Below are positions 1 through 5,868 of a stretch of 10,111 nt of DNA, piece after piece. This DNA comes from an uncultured Bacilli bacterium (GTDB lineage: Bacteria > Bacillota_I > Bacilli_A > RF39 > UBA660). A model generated the notes under the pieces. That model was not told where the DNA came from, ran no database searches, and worked only from the letters and a program-made list of their open reading frames with translations. The stretch covers positions 1 to 10,111 of the forward strand of contig CAKOIE010000037.1 in NCBI GenBank assembly GCA_934086395.1. Reading direction: 5' to 3'. The translations under genes and the position numbers were made by a program. Numbering within the stretch: position 1 is the first letter of the stretch; every line of letters starts with the position of its first letter.

Positions 1-43
1 TACAGGGTATATTATAATATAATGTTCGGTATCATTTCTATTA

Positions 44-568
44 ATGATAAGGTATCATTTTAAAAAAGGATTAACAATAATTCATATAGGACTTGATAAA
101 TTAGTTGAAAATCCGTATAATGAGGATATAGATGACTGGACAAGGCGTTTTTTAAATATGCTAGTATCAATAGATGTAAAATATACAGAAGAATTAGCAG
201 GCGATTATGAAGATTTAAAGGAGGTTGCCAAGATTATGAAAGAATATTCAGAAGATACATCTAATTTAATATATTATAATAAAAAGGCAATGGAAGAAAG
301 TATGAGAAAAACTGATCTTAAATTTGCGAAAGAAGAAGGTATATCTGAAGGATATAATGAAGGTCATGCAGAAGGTTTTAATGAAGGTATAAATCAAGGT
401 ATAAATCAGGGTATTAAAAAAGGTATTAAACAAGGTATAAATCAAGGCGAAATTAAAAAATCATTAGAGATAGCAAAGGAAATGATTAAAAATAATATAA
501 AAGTAGATACAATTGTTAAATGTACAAAATTAAGTAAAGAAGAAATATTAAAGTTACAAGATAACTAA
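44..568 (+). pseudogene. Rpn-family PD-(D/E)XK nuclease, C-terminal remnant (copy 1)
   Basis: This reading frame matches only the C-terminal half of the intact copy at 836-1801. The shared blocks are IHIGLDK, NPYNE, YTEELAG.YEDLKEVA, MKEYSEDTSNLIYY and the final KEEILKLQDN. The N-terminal half with the nuclease core (Asp and E-x-N) is absent, and the frame is closed by a stop at 20-22, so it is most likely a truncated remnant. The ATG at 44 has no convincing ribosome binding site. The tail (about residues 95-142) is a Gly-rich run of G-x-x-x repeats followed by a short helical segment, typical of Rpn proteins. Rpn proteins are known as DNA nucleases that raise recA-independent recombination; this fragment should be inactive. 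Confidence 0.8.
386..445 (+). repeat. Five 12-bp tandem repeats inside Rpn remnant
   Basis: Five in-frame 12-bp units of the form GGTATAAATCAA (units 2-4 with changes) encode GINQ/GIKK/GIKQ. Copy 2 has non-identical G-x-x-x units here (GKIKGEIKGERKG), so this copy seems to have expanded by slippage. Confidence 0.85.
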
Positions 569-753
569 TAATATTTCTTTTTTATTTTCTCTAAATTTTA
601 AAAAAACGTAATAGTGTCAAGTAAGTGTACAACTTTAATAAAATAACAAGTAAATTTGTTTACAACTTACAATATATATTATAGAAACACCATAAAAGGT
701 GTTTTTAGTACGTACGAAAAAATATTTATGAAAGGAGAAAATATTATGTTTAG
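569..753 (+). repeat. Leader/intergenic direct repeat, first copy
   Basis: The stretch after copy 1 and the stretch after copy 2 (1802-1985) are near-identical over about 180 bp, with an offset of about 1230 bp. Shared landmarks are the T-rich start, ATGTCAAGTAAGTGTACAAC-like text (here with GTGTCAAG), AATATATATTATAGAA, a hairpin, the palindrome GTACGTAC (708-715), and a ribosome binding site GAAAGGAGAAAATATT running into ATGTTTAG. Here the ATG at 746 opens only a 19-codon frame (MFSLRIVLKYL..., stop at 803-805), before the real start of copy 2 at 836. The unit marks a segmental tandem duplication. The GTGTCAAGTAAGTGTAC part faintly resembles an insertion-sequence end, but no transposase is present. 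Confidence 0.8.
685..704 (+). other. Leader hairpin (copy 1)
   Basis: AAACACC (685-691) pairs with GGTGTTT (698-704) across a 6-nt loop, followed by two more T. The same stem in the second leader has a compensated base pair, so the fold seems selected. It could be a weak terminator for the upstream copy or a leader element of the downstream one. Confidence 0.6.
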
Positions 754-835
754 TTTAAGAATTGTATTAAAATATTTAACTCAAATTTTATTGTTATTTC
801 TATAGTTTAGTTGATAGAAAAGGAAGTGGTTTAAG

Positions 836-1801
836 TTGCAACAAAAGATTATAGAAAAGACGGTATATGGCACTCCATTTAAAGTTACTCAAAATAATAT
901 TAAAATTAATAAGGACTTTCAAATACCTTTAATAGAAGATAGAGCCTTTAAATATATTTGTAAGGTTTATCCTAAAGTTATAATTAAGTATTTATCACAT
1001 CTTTGTCGATTTAATAATAATTTAATTGAATCAGCTTATTTTATGGATACTACTATGCCAGATTTAAGGTTTAATGATAAAAAAATGATTGTAGATTTAC
1101 TTGTTAATATCCAACAAGATGAATATATTAATATAGAAGCAAATACCTCTAAAGGCAAAGGTATTCAAATTAAAAATATAAATTATATGTTTAGATTTAT
1201 ATTAAGTAAGCAAAAAATGAGTAAAAAACTAAAAAGCATCAAGTTAACTCAAGTTAATTTTGACTTATATTCCGAAGAATTTATGGGAGGAATTAATAAT
1301 TTATTTTTAACAAAAAATAAGTTAAATAATAAAATATTACCTGAAATACCTGTTGTAATTCATATAGGACTTGATAAAGTGTATGATAATCCGTATAATG
1401 AGATTATAAGCGACTGGGATATGCGATTTTTGAAGATATTAACATCAAGAAGTATTAAATATACTGAAGAACTTGCAGGAAATTATGAAGATTTAAAGGA
1501 GGTTGCAAGACTTATGAAAGAATATTCAGAAGATACATCAAACTTAATTTATTATGACAAAGAAGCAATGGAAGAAAGCATTAGAATAACAGATCTTAGC
1601 TTTGCTAAAGAAGAAGGATTAAATGAAGGTGAGAAAAAAGGCAAAATAAAAGGTGAAATAAAAGGTGAAAGAAAAGGAAAACTAAAACGTTCAATTGAAA
1701 TTGCTAAAGATATGCTTAAAGATGGAGTTAATATTGAAATGATTTCAAAATATTCTAAATTGCCTAAAGAAGAAATATTAAAGTTACAAGATAACCAATA
1801 A
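836..1801 (+). CDS. Rpn-family PD-(D/E)XK nuclease / putative transposase (copy 2, full length)
   Basis: A 321-aa member of the Rpn (recombination-promoting nuclease, PDDEXK_2) family; the family cleaves DNA and promotes recombination. The N-terminal half holds the core: D33-like FQIPLIEDRAFK, then DKKMIVDLLV (catalytic Asp about D87) and YINIEAN (E101-x-N103, the variant of the E-x-K/Q motif seen in the family). The middle has IHIGLDK and NPYNE. The C-terminus is a charged Gly repeat (residues 261-281, GLNEGEKKGKIKGEIKG) and a short helical ending KEEILKLQDNQ. Length is normal for the family. The start is TTG at 836, chosen because AGGAAG lies about 10 nt upstream and no ATG fits. It lies between two decayed copies, so it may be the surviving parent or itself on the way out; no inactivating change is visible. 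Confidence 0.8.
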   Translation: MQQKIIEKTVYGTPFKVTQNNIKINKDFQIPLIEDRAFKYICKVYPKVIIKYLSHLCRFNNNLIESAYFMDTTMPDLRFNDKKMIVDLLVNIQQDEYINIEANTSKGKGIQIKNINYMFRFILSKQKMSKKLKSIKLTQVNFDLYSEEFMGGINNLFLTKNKLNNKILPEIPVVIHIGLDKVYDNPYNEIISDWDMRFLKILTSRSIKYTEELAGNYEDLKEVARLMKEYSEDTSNLIYYDKEAMEESIRITDLSFAKEEGLNEGEKKGKIKGEIKGERKGKLKRSIEIAKDMLKDGVNIEMISKYSKLPKEEILKLQDNQ

Positions 1802-1985
1802 TATTTCTTTTTTATTTTCTCCAAATTTAAAAAAGCACTAATAATGTCAAGTAAGTGTACAACTTTAAAAAAATAACAAGTAAATTGGGTTACTTTTTAC
1901 AATATATATTATAGAAGCACCATTAAAGGTGCTTTTAGTACGTACAAAAAAATATATACATGAAAGGAGAAAATATTATGTTTAG
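1802..1985 (+). repeat. Leader/intergenic direct repeat, second copy
   Basis: Second copy of the leader described at 569-753, in the same order: ATGTCAAGTAAGTGTACAAC, AATATATATTATAGAA, hairpin, GTACGTAC (1938-1945), GAAAGGAG ribosome binding site. Here the ATG at 1978 is fused directly to Rpn codons equivalent to residue 118 of copy 2, which shows that the leader and the Rpn body have been rearranged relative to each other. Confidence 0.8.
1915..1934 (+). other. Leader hairpin (copy 2, covarying)
   Basis: AAGCACC (1915-1921) pairs with GGTGCTT (1928-1934). Compared with 685-704, an A-T pair has become a G-C pair on both sides at once, which keeps the stem. Confidence 0.6.
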
Positions 1986-2210
1986 ATTTATATTAAGTAA
2001 GCAAAAAATGAGTAAAAAACTAAAAAGCATCAAGTTAACTCAAGTTAATTTTGATTTATATTCCGAAGAATTTATGGGAGGAATTAATTTAGGCTTTATT
2101 GGAGAAGAATTAGCAAGAGATTATGAAAATTTAAGAGGCTTACAAGGATTAAAAAGGATTATTCAGAAGGTGCATAAAACTTAATTTATTATGACAATGG
2201 AGCAATTTAT
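1978..2210 (+). pseudogene. Rpn-family nuclease, deleted and frameshifted (copy 3)
   Basis: From ATG 1978 (good ribosome binding site GAAAGGAG upstream) the frame reads MFRFILSKQKMSKKLKS onward, identical to copy 2 residues 118-153 to the end of FMGGIN. It then jumps over roughly 165 bp to GEELARDYENLR, matching EELAGNYEDLK. Near the AAAAAGG run at about 2153-2159 the frame shifts. The DNA still matches copy 2 (ATTCAGAAG...AACTTAATTTATTATGACAA) to about 2205, but in another frame, and the open frame ends at 2184. It lacks the nuclease core and cannot be functional. Confidence 0.8.
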
Positions 2211-2258
2211 CAAAGATATTTAAAAATATTGAAGTCACATAAAATATTTTATATAAAA

Positions 2259-2283
2259 AAAGATTCTCAAATAGAGAATCTTT
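2259..2283 (-). terminator. Intrinsic terminator of the tRNA block
   Basis: A perfect 10-bp stem (AAAGATTCTC / GAGAATCTTT, loop of 5) followed on the minus strand by a run of T. It lies just past the 3' end of tRNA-Glu and should end the Lys-Ile-Glu transcript. Confidence 0.85.
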
Positions 2284-2294
2284 AATAGTCAACT

Positions 2295-2370
2295 TGGTGA
2301 CCCGTACGGGGTTCGAACCCATAAATGCATGCGTGAAAGGCATGTGTGTTAACCATTTCACCAACGGGCC
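2295..2370 (-). tRNA. tRNA-Glu (UUC)
   Basis: 76-nt cloverleaf on the minus strand. Acceptor GGCCCGT pairs with ACGGGTC, the anticodon loop CTTTCAC gives UUC, the T arm carries GGTTCGAACCC, and the discriminator A is followed by an encoded CCA. Last gene of the Lys-Ile-Glu transcript. Confidence 0.96.
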
Positions 2371-2381
2371 AAATAAACAAA

Positions 2382-2458
<77 letters not shown>

Positions 2459-2473
2459 ATTTGTTAAAATAAA

Positions 2474-2549
2474 TGGTGCCCAGTTAGGGATTCGAACCCT
2501 AGACCCACTGATTAAGAGTCAGTTGCTCTACCAACTGAGCTAACTGGGC
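2474..2549 (-). tRNA. tRNA-Lys (CUU)
   Basis: 76-nt cloverleaf on the minus strand. Acceptor GCCCAGT pairs with ACTGGGC, the anticodon loop CTCTTAA gives CUU, the T arm carries GGTTCGAATCC, and CCA is encoded. First gene of the three-tRNA transcript. Confidence 0.96.
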
Positions 2550-2567
2550 ATTAAAACTGAGTACCTA

Positions 2568-2580
2568 CTCATTATAACAT
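2568..2580 (-). promoter_or_regulatory. Extended -10 promoter of the Lys-Ile-Glu tRNA transcript
   Basis: On the minus strand TATGTTATAAT gives a perfect TATAAT (2571-2576) preceded by the extended -10 TG dinucleotide. No good -35 sits at 17 nt; a weak TAGACT lies about 21 nt upstream. Position suits transcription starting shortly before tRNA-Lys. Confidence 0.6.
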
Positions 2581-2648
2581 AAATTTTTAAAATTACTAGT
2601 CTAAAATTTAAATTTTTATAAAAAAACTAAATTTTTCTAAAATTTTAA

Positions 2649-2739
2649 TGGCGGAGCAGGAGAGATTTGAACTCTCGCGCCGGTTACCCGACCTACACCC
2701 TTAGCAGGGGCGCCTCTTCAACCTCTTGAGTACTACTCC
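2649..2739 (-). tRNA. tRNA-Ser (GCU)
   Basis: 91-nt class II tRNA on the minus strand with the long variable arm expected of Ser (GGTCGGGTAACCGGC region). Acceptor GGAGTAG pairs with CTGCTCC, the anticodon loop CTGCTAA gives GCU, the discriminator is G, and CCA is encoded. It is separated from tRNA-Lys by about 100 AT-rich bases. Confidence 0.95.
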
Positions 2740-2753
2740 ATACCAACAATAAA

Positions 2754-2782
2754 ATTTTACTATAAAATTTAGCTCTTGTCAA
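2754..2782 (-). promoter_or_regulatory. Sigma-A promoter of tRNA-Ser
   Basis: On the minus strand a perfect -35 TTGACA (2777-2782), a 17-nt spacer and -10 TAAAAT (2754-2759). The -35 box lies immediately after the stop codon of the upstream lipoprotein gene. Confidence 0.75.
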
Positions 2783-2783
2783 T

Positions 2784-3641
2784 TTAATATACTTCAGTTT
2801 TTATATTTTCTATCATATTTTTTACAAAATATAGATAATCTTGCTTGTTTTTTCGTTGTTCATCGTTAATTGTATACAAATTTGGTACATCAATAACAGT
2901 TGCACCCGCATTTGCTAAGTCCTTAACATTCTTATTTTCTTCATCACCTGCTAAAACAAATACATAACGTAATGTCTTACTTTGAATTAATTTCTTTGCT
3001 TGACTCATATTTGTATTTGAATTCTCATTATCAACAATAGAAATAACATTAAATCCATAATTCTTTAAAAAATTAAATGTATTATTACCAACAATTAAAG
3101 TATTATTACTAGCGTTTTCAGCAATCGTTTTAAGTTCAACATCAATTTCTGAAATTTTCACTTTTAAACTATCATAATTACTATCAATTTTATCAATCAT
3201 TTTTTGATTAGAAACGTATTCCTTTAAACTATTTTTAATATTAGAAGCAATCATTAAAAAATTAGTAGGACTAAGCCATAATTCAGTAGCATCATTTTCT
3301 ATTTCCAATCCCTTAGATACATCTATAATATCTAAATTCTTATTTTTATTAAGAAGTTCTGCTGCTATATTTTTTTCTTTAGATAAACCATTATATATAA
3401 ACATATCTACTTTAGAATAATCTTTAATTTGTTTAGGTGATAATTCATAATTATTAATATCTATCCCGGATGGATATATCATATTAACTTTAGAATAATC
3501 TCCATATAAATAATTAGTAATATATTCTATAGGATAAGATGTAACATTAATATCAATATTATCATATCTATCTCTTTTAAAACAGCCAAAAGAACTAACC
3601 CCTACAACTAATGTAATTAGTATTAACTTTAAATATTTCAT
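2784..3641 (-). CDS. ZnuA/AdcA-like metal ABC transporter substrate-binding lipoprotein lacking the zinc ligands
   Basis: 285-aa exported protein of the cluster A-I (zinc/manganese) binding-protein family. The N-terminus is a lipoprotein-type signal with the lipid-modified Cys probably C20 (SSFGC, an imperfect lipobox). The fold landmarks are clear: TSYPIEYITNYLYGD (34-48), PSGIDINNYELSP (57-69), DMFIYNG (79-85), ELWLSP (120-125), GNNTFNFLKNYGF (185-197) and the ending QDYLYFVKNMIENI. In zinc binders these contain DPHxYE, DPHxWL and HxAFxY. Here the His positions are N63, E120 and N186, and the protein has no His at all. It either binds something other than zinc or has another job. Its start overlaps the yidD stop (ATGA), so the two are translationally coupled. 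No permease or ATPase lies nearby. Confidence 0.8.
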   Translation of the reverse strand: MKYLKLILITLVVGVSSFGCFKRDRYDNIDINVTSYPIEYITNYLYGDYSKVNMIYPSGIDINNYELSPKQIKDYSKVDMFIYNGLSKEKNIAAELLNKNKNLDIIDVSKGLEIENDATELWLSPTNFLMIASNIKNSLKEYVSNQKMIDKIDSNYDSLKVKISEIDVELKTIAENASNNTLIVGNNTFNFLKNYGFNVISIVDNENSNTNMSQAKKLIQSKTLRYVFVLAGDEENKNVKDLANAGATVIDVPNLYTINDEQRKNKQDYLYFVKNMIENIKTEVY

Positions 3642-3853
3642 TTTCTCTCCTTTACTGGGTCATATCCAAATTTTCCAAAAGGGTGACATCTTAATATTCT
3701 TTTAAATCCCATAATACTTCCTTTAAATGCTCCATAAGTATTTATTGCTTCCTTAGTATACTCAGAACAAGTAGGAATAAATCTACAATTGTAATGACAC
3801 CTAAATGGAATTTTTTGATATAACTCTATCAAATTAATTAATAATTTTTTCAT
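3638..3853 (-). CDS. yidD: Membrane protein insertion efficiency factor YidD
   Basis: 71 aa, normal for the family. YidD is a small inner-face membrane-associated protein that helps the YidC/Oxa1 insertase place proteins in the membrane. The family signature is complete: an amphipathic N-terminal helix, CRFIPTCSEYTKEAI (residues 23-37), GAFKGSIMGFKRILRCHPF (41-59) and GYDPV. Cys 19, 23, 29 and 56 are present. It is first in a two-gene minus-strand unit with the lipoprotein gene. Genomes usually place yidD near yidC/rnpA; this location is different. The ATG has no ribosome binding site and a TATAAT only 6 nt upstream, so it may be translated from a leaderless mRNA. Confidence 0.95.
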   Translation of the reverse strand: MKKLLINLIELYQKIPFRCHYNCRFIPTCSEYTKEAINTYGAFKGSIMGFKRILRCHPFGKFGYDPVKERK

Positions 3854-3859
3854 AAATTA

Positions 3860-3888
3860 ATTATATAAGATAATTAAAAAACTTAAAA
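3860..3888 (-). promoter_or_regulatory. Probable yidD promoter
   Basis: Minus strand: -35-like TTTTAA (3883-3888), 17-nt spacer, perfect -10 TATAAT (3860-3865). Transcription would begin at or next to the yidD ATG at 3853. It is divergent from the G-tract promoter. Confidence 0.45.
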
Positions 3889-3906
3889 GAGAACAAAAGT
3901 TTCATA

Positions 3907-3937
3907 TTGACTAGGGGGGGGCGATTTATCCTATAAT
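3907..3937 (+). promoter_or_regulatory. Promoter with G8 tract in the spacer (candidate phase-variable)
   Basis: -35 TTGACT (3907-3912) and a perfect -10 TATAAT (3932-3937) are 19 nt apart. The spacer contains eight consecutive G (3914-3921) in a genome that is otherwise extremely AT-rich. Slippage on the tract would change the spacer length and promoter strength; loss of two G gives the optimal 17. The strong ribosome binding site AAGGAG (3951-3956) of the surface-protein gene follows. Confidence 0.7.
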
Positions 3938-3965
3938 TAATTTATGATAGAAGGAGATAAAGAAA

Positions 3966-5501
3966 ATGAAAAAAGACAATATTAGCTTAATAGTTATTGG
4001 AACAACTATAACAATGCTTTTAATAGTGCTAATAGGTAGTACATTTGCATACTTTACAGCACTAAACAATCAAGGATCAACATCCTTAGTATCCATAGAA
4101 GGAGGTAAGATGTTAATAAATTATAGTGATGGAACAAGTGATTTACTAACAAGTAAAAACATAGAACCAAGTAACACTATACTAGTAAATAAAACATTTA
4201 CTTTAACAGGAACAAATACAACAAATGGTTTAAAAATGCCATATAAAGTAGGAGTACAATATACCTCAACATTTAGTAATGGAATGATACATTATTATAT
4301 AAAAGAAGTAAATAGACCAGCAAACTCAAATGTAACAGCAAATTATGTAATAAAACCAGAAACAGGCAAAACAGAAAATGATTATAAAAATCAAACAGTT
4401 CCAGGAAATGATAAATATACAGGCTATACTCATGGAACATTCAAAAATGGTAAAAAATATACTGAGATGGTAACAGGAGAATTTCCAACAAGTTTAAATG
4501 ATCAAACTATAACGTTTAATTTAATAATTCAATTTCCTGATAATGGTTTAAATCAAGACAGTGAAAAAGGAAAGAGTTTAATTGGAAAGATAGTAATAAA
4601 TCATGAATTAACTATAAGTGAATATATTTCTGATTTAAATTTAACAGATAATGGATTAGAAGAAGATAAAACTTATGAGCAAAATTTAAGATATGTTGGA
4701 GCTAGTCCAAAGAATTATATTAATTTTAATAATGAAACGTGGAGAATAGTAGGAGTATTTAACGATATCCCAACAATAGATGAACAAGGAAATAAAAAAA
4801 CAAAATCATTAGTAAAAATAGTAAGAAATGATTCTCTAGGAGATTATTCATGGGATACTTCCGAATCATCAACAAATAAAGGATGGGGAATAAATGAATG
4901 GAGTCAAGCTGATCTAATGACTGAATTAAATACAGATTATATAAATCCAAGTCCAACAAGTAGGACAACCTTATGGTTTAATGGGGAAGATAATGCTAAA
5001 AATGGAACATATGAATATAAAAATAATATAAAAAGTGATTATATAGATAAGATAGCAAAAGTAAGCTGGTATCTAGGTGGTGCAGATTTCAATGCTGCTG
5101 CATCAAGTTCATATAATTTAGAAAGAATTGCACAATATATCAGTAATCCATCAGATGGAGTAACAAGAACTTACTCCTGGGATGGTAAAATCGCCTTAAT
5201 TTATCCAAGCGATTATGGATATGCGTCAACAAATAATGAATGCCGAAATTACATGAGTTCTTATAATAATAATGAATATAATTGTAAAAAAGATAATTGG
5301 TTATATAATAATGAAAATCAATGGACATTGTCCCCTTTTCGTGGCTATGCGAATATTGTGCTCTTTGTCAATTCGAGTGGGGGTGGCTTCTACTTCCGTG
5401 CGGCCAGCAGTTATGGTGTGCGTCCGGCCCTTTTCTTGAAATCTGATATCTTGATAGCTAGTGGAACTGGTGAAGAAGGTAATCCTTACCTTCTTGGATA
5501 A
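3966..5501 (+). CDS. Surface-anchored/secreted protein with C-lectin-type variable C-terminal domain (candidate DGR target)
   Basis: 511 aa; start fixed by AAGGAG 9 nt upstream. Residues 6-30 are a hydrophobic signal/anchor ending in GSTFAYFT, like SipW-type signal peptides of TasA-like proteins. Residues about 35-215 look like an all-beta, Asn/Thr-rich stalk. Residues about 238-511 form a domain familiar from gut Bacillota surface proteins: NLRYVGASPKNYINFNNETW, SWYLGGADF, WDGKIALIYPSDYGYA, two Cys (C426, C440) that may form a disulfide, QWTLSP, then GVRPALFLKSD and a final GTGEEGNPYLLG. The WxLSP...GVRPAL frame is the usual setting of DUF6273-like/C-type-lectin domains that DGRs diversify. 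Residues 458-483 are coded by GC-rich, A-poor DNA unlike the rest of the gene. The ligand is unknown. The gene stands alone, with divergent yidD upstream. Domain class is fairly sure, DGR targeting is inference. Confidence 0.75.
   Translation: MKKDNISLIVIGTTITMLLIVLIGSTFAYFTALNNQGSTSLVSIEGGKMLINYSDGTSDLLTSKNIEPSNTILVNKTFTLTGTNTTNGLKMPYKVGVQYTSTFSNGMIHYYIKEVNRPANSNVTANYVIKPETGKTENDYKNQTVPGNDKYTGYTHGTFKNGKKYTEMVTGEFPTSLNDQTITFNLIIQFPDNGLNQDSEKGKSLIGKIVINHELTISEYISDLNLTDNGLEEDKTYEQNLRYVGASPKNYINFNNETWRIVGVFNDIPTIDEQGNKKTKSLVKIVRNDSLGDYSWDTSESSTNKGWGINEWSQADLMTELNTDYINPSPTSRTTLWFNGEDNAKNGTYEYKNNIKSDYIDKIAKVSWYLGGADFNAAASSSYNLERIAQYISNPSDGVTRTYSWDGKIALIYPSDYGYASTNNECRNYMSSYNNNEYNCKKDNWLYNNENQWTLSPFRGYANIVLFVNSSGGGFYFRAASSYGVRPALFLKSDILIASGTGEEGNPYLLG
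5331..5438 (+). other. Candidate DGR variable repeat with IMH-like end
   Basis: By my count only 11 of 108 bases are A and about 58 are G or C, against a strongly A-rich gene body. Twenty codons that could derive from AAY (residues 458-461, 463-464, 466-467, 469, 471, 473-478 and 480-483) all end in T or C. They are interspersed with codons lacking A altogether (GCG, GTG, GTC, TCG, GGG, GCG). The final 24 nt (5415-5438, coding GVRPALFL) contain no A and are GC-rich, as expected for an initiation-of-mutagenic-homing segment. No template repeat is present in the window. Confidence 0.6.
5473..5495 (+). other. Perfect 10-bp inverted repeat after the variable region
   Basis: AAGAAGGTAA (5473-5482) and TTACCTTCTT (5486-5495) form a 10-bp stem with loop TCC inside the last codons of the gene (EEGNPYLL). 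Hairpins or cruciforms shortly downstream of the variable repeat are known to aid DGR homing. No T run follows, so it is not a standard terminator. Confidence 0.75.
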
Positions 5502-5505
5502 GGTG

Positions 5506-5516
5506 TCGCGAAGCGA
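5506..5516 (+). other. GCGAAGC mini-hairpin after the stop codon
   Basis: TCGC-GAA-GCGA just after the stop codon contains GCGAAGC, known as an exceptionally stable DNA mini-hairpin. The following 30 bases (to 5549) are also GC-rich, with CGGG (5530-5533) able to pair with CCCG (5546-5549). Function unknown. Confidence 0.6.
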
Positions 5517-5727
5517 GGCGTGCCTATGGCGGGTAGGGACCAGAGCCCGTTCAACTAACTGTGTCTTTGTATAAATTAGATTAAAATTTATTTAGTAATT
5601 TAAATAAATTTTTAATAAATGTTGTAATATATTTAACATCTATTTCATTTAAATGTCAATAACTTATATCTTTATATTTATATTAAACTTTTATCTTTAA
5701 ATTTATATTAAATATATGATATATTGT

Positions 5728-5789
5728 TAATGGTTGTTATAGAGGATATGGCAACACTGAGGAGTGACCAGAGCGCTAAACAACCGTTA
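5728..5789 (+). ncRNA. Candidate structured RNA or leader element
   Basis: An 11-bp outer stem (5728-5738 with 5779-5789, one T-G pair) encloses a second arm: TGG (5749-5751) with CCA (5768-5770), then CACT (5755-5758) with AGTG (5763-5766), closed by GAGG. A TGATATATT extended -10 lies directly upstream (5717-5725). TATGGC and GACCAGAGC inside it recur in the same order at 5525-5546. I do not recognise it as a known RNA family. The strand is a guess from the promoter-like sequence. Confidence 0.4.
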
Positions 5790-5868
5790 TACAAAAAAGG
5801 AGAATATTTTTAGTTTTAAACTAAAGATGTTTTTTATTCTTTATTCTTTATTCTAGTTTATTTAATTC

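Noticed and set aside
386..445. 12-bp repeats as a CRISPR array
   Set aside because: The units are contiguous, coding and without spacers; no cas genes.
1552..1824. Minus-strand open frame of 90 aa
   Set aside because: It lies wholly over the Rpn C-terminal repeat, is low complexity (Ser/Pro/Phe from the opposite strand of Gly/Lys codons) and has no context.
2149..2364. Minus-strand open frame of 71 aa
   Set aside because: It runs through tRNA-Glu and the terminator; a chance frame.
4759..5328. Minus-strand open frames at 4759-4968 and 5140-5328
   Set aside because: Both lie opposite the well-supported surface-protein gene and show only Leu/Tyr-rich low complexity.
5331..5560. GC-rich block as a recently inserted foreign gene
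   Set aside because: The reading frame continues through it without a break and ends in the family's normal GVRPAL...NPYLLG frame. Adenine-specific depletion explains it better than insertion.
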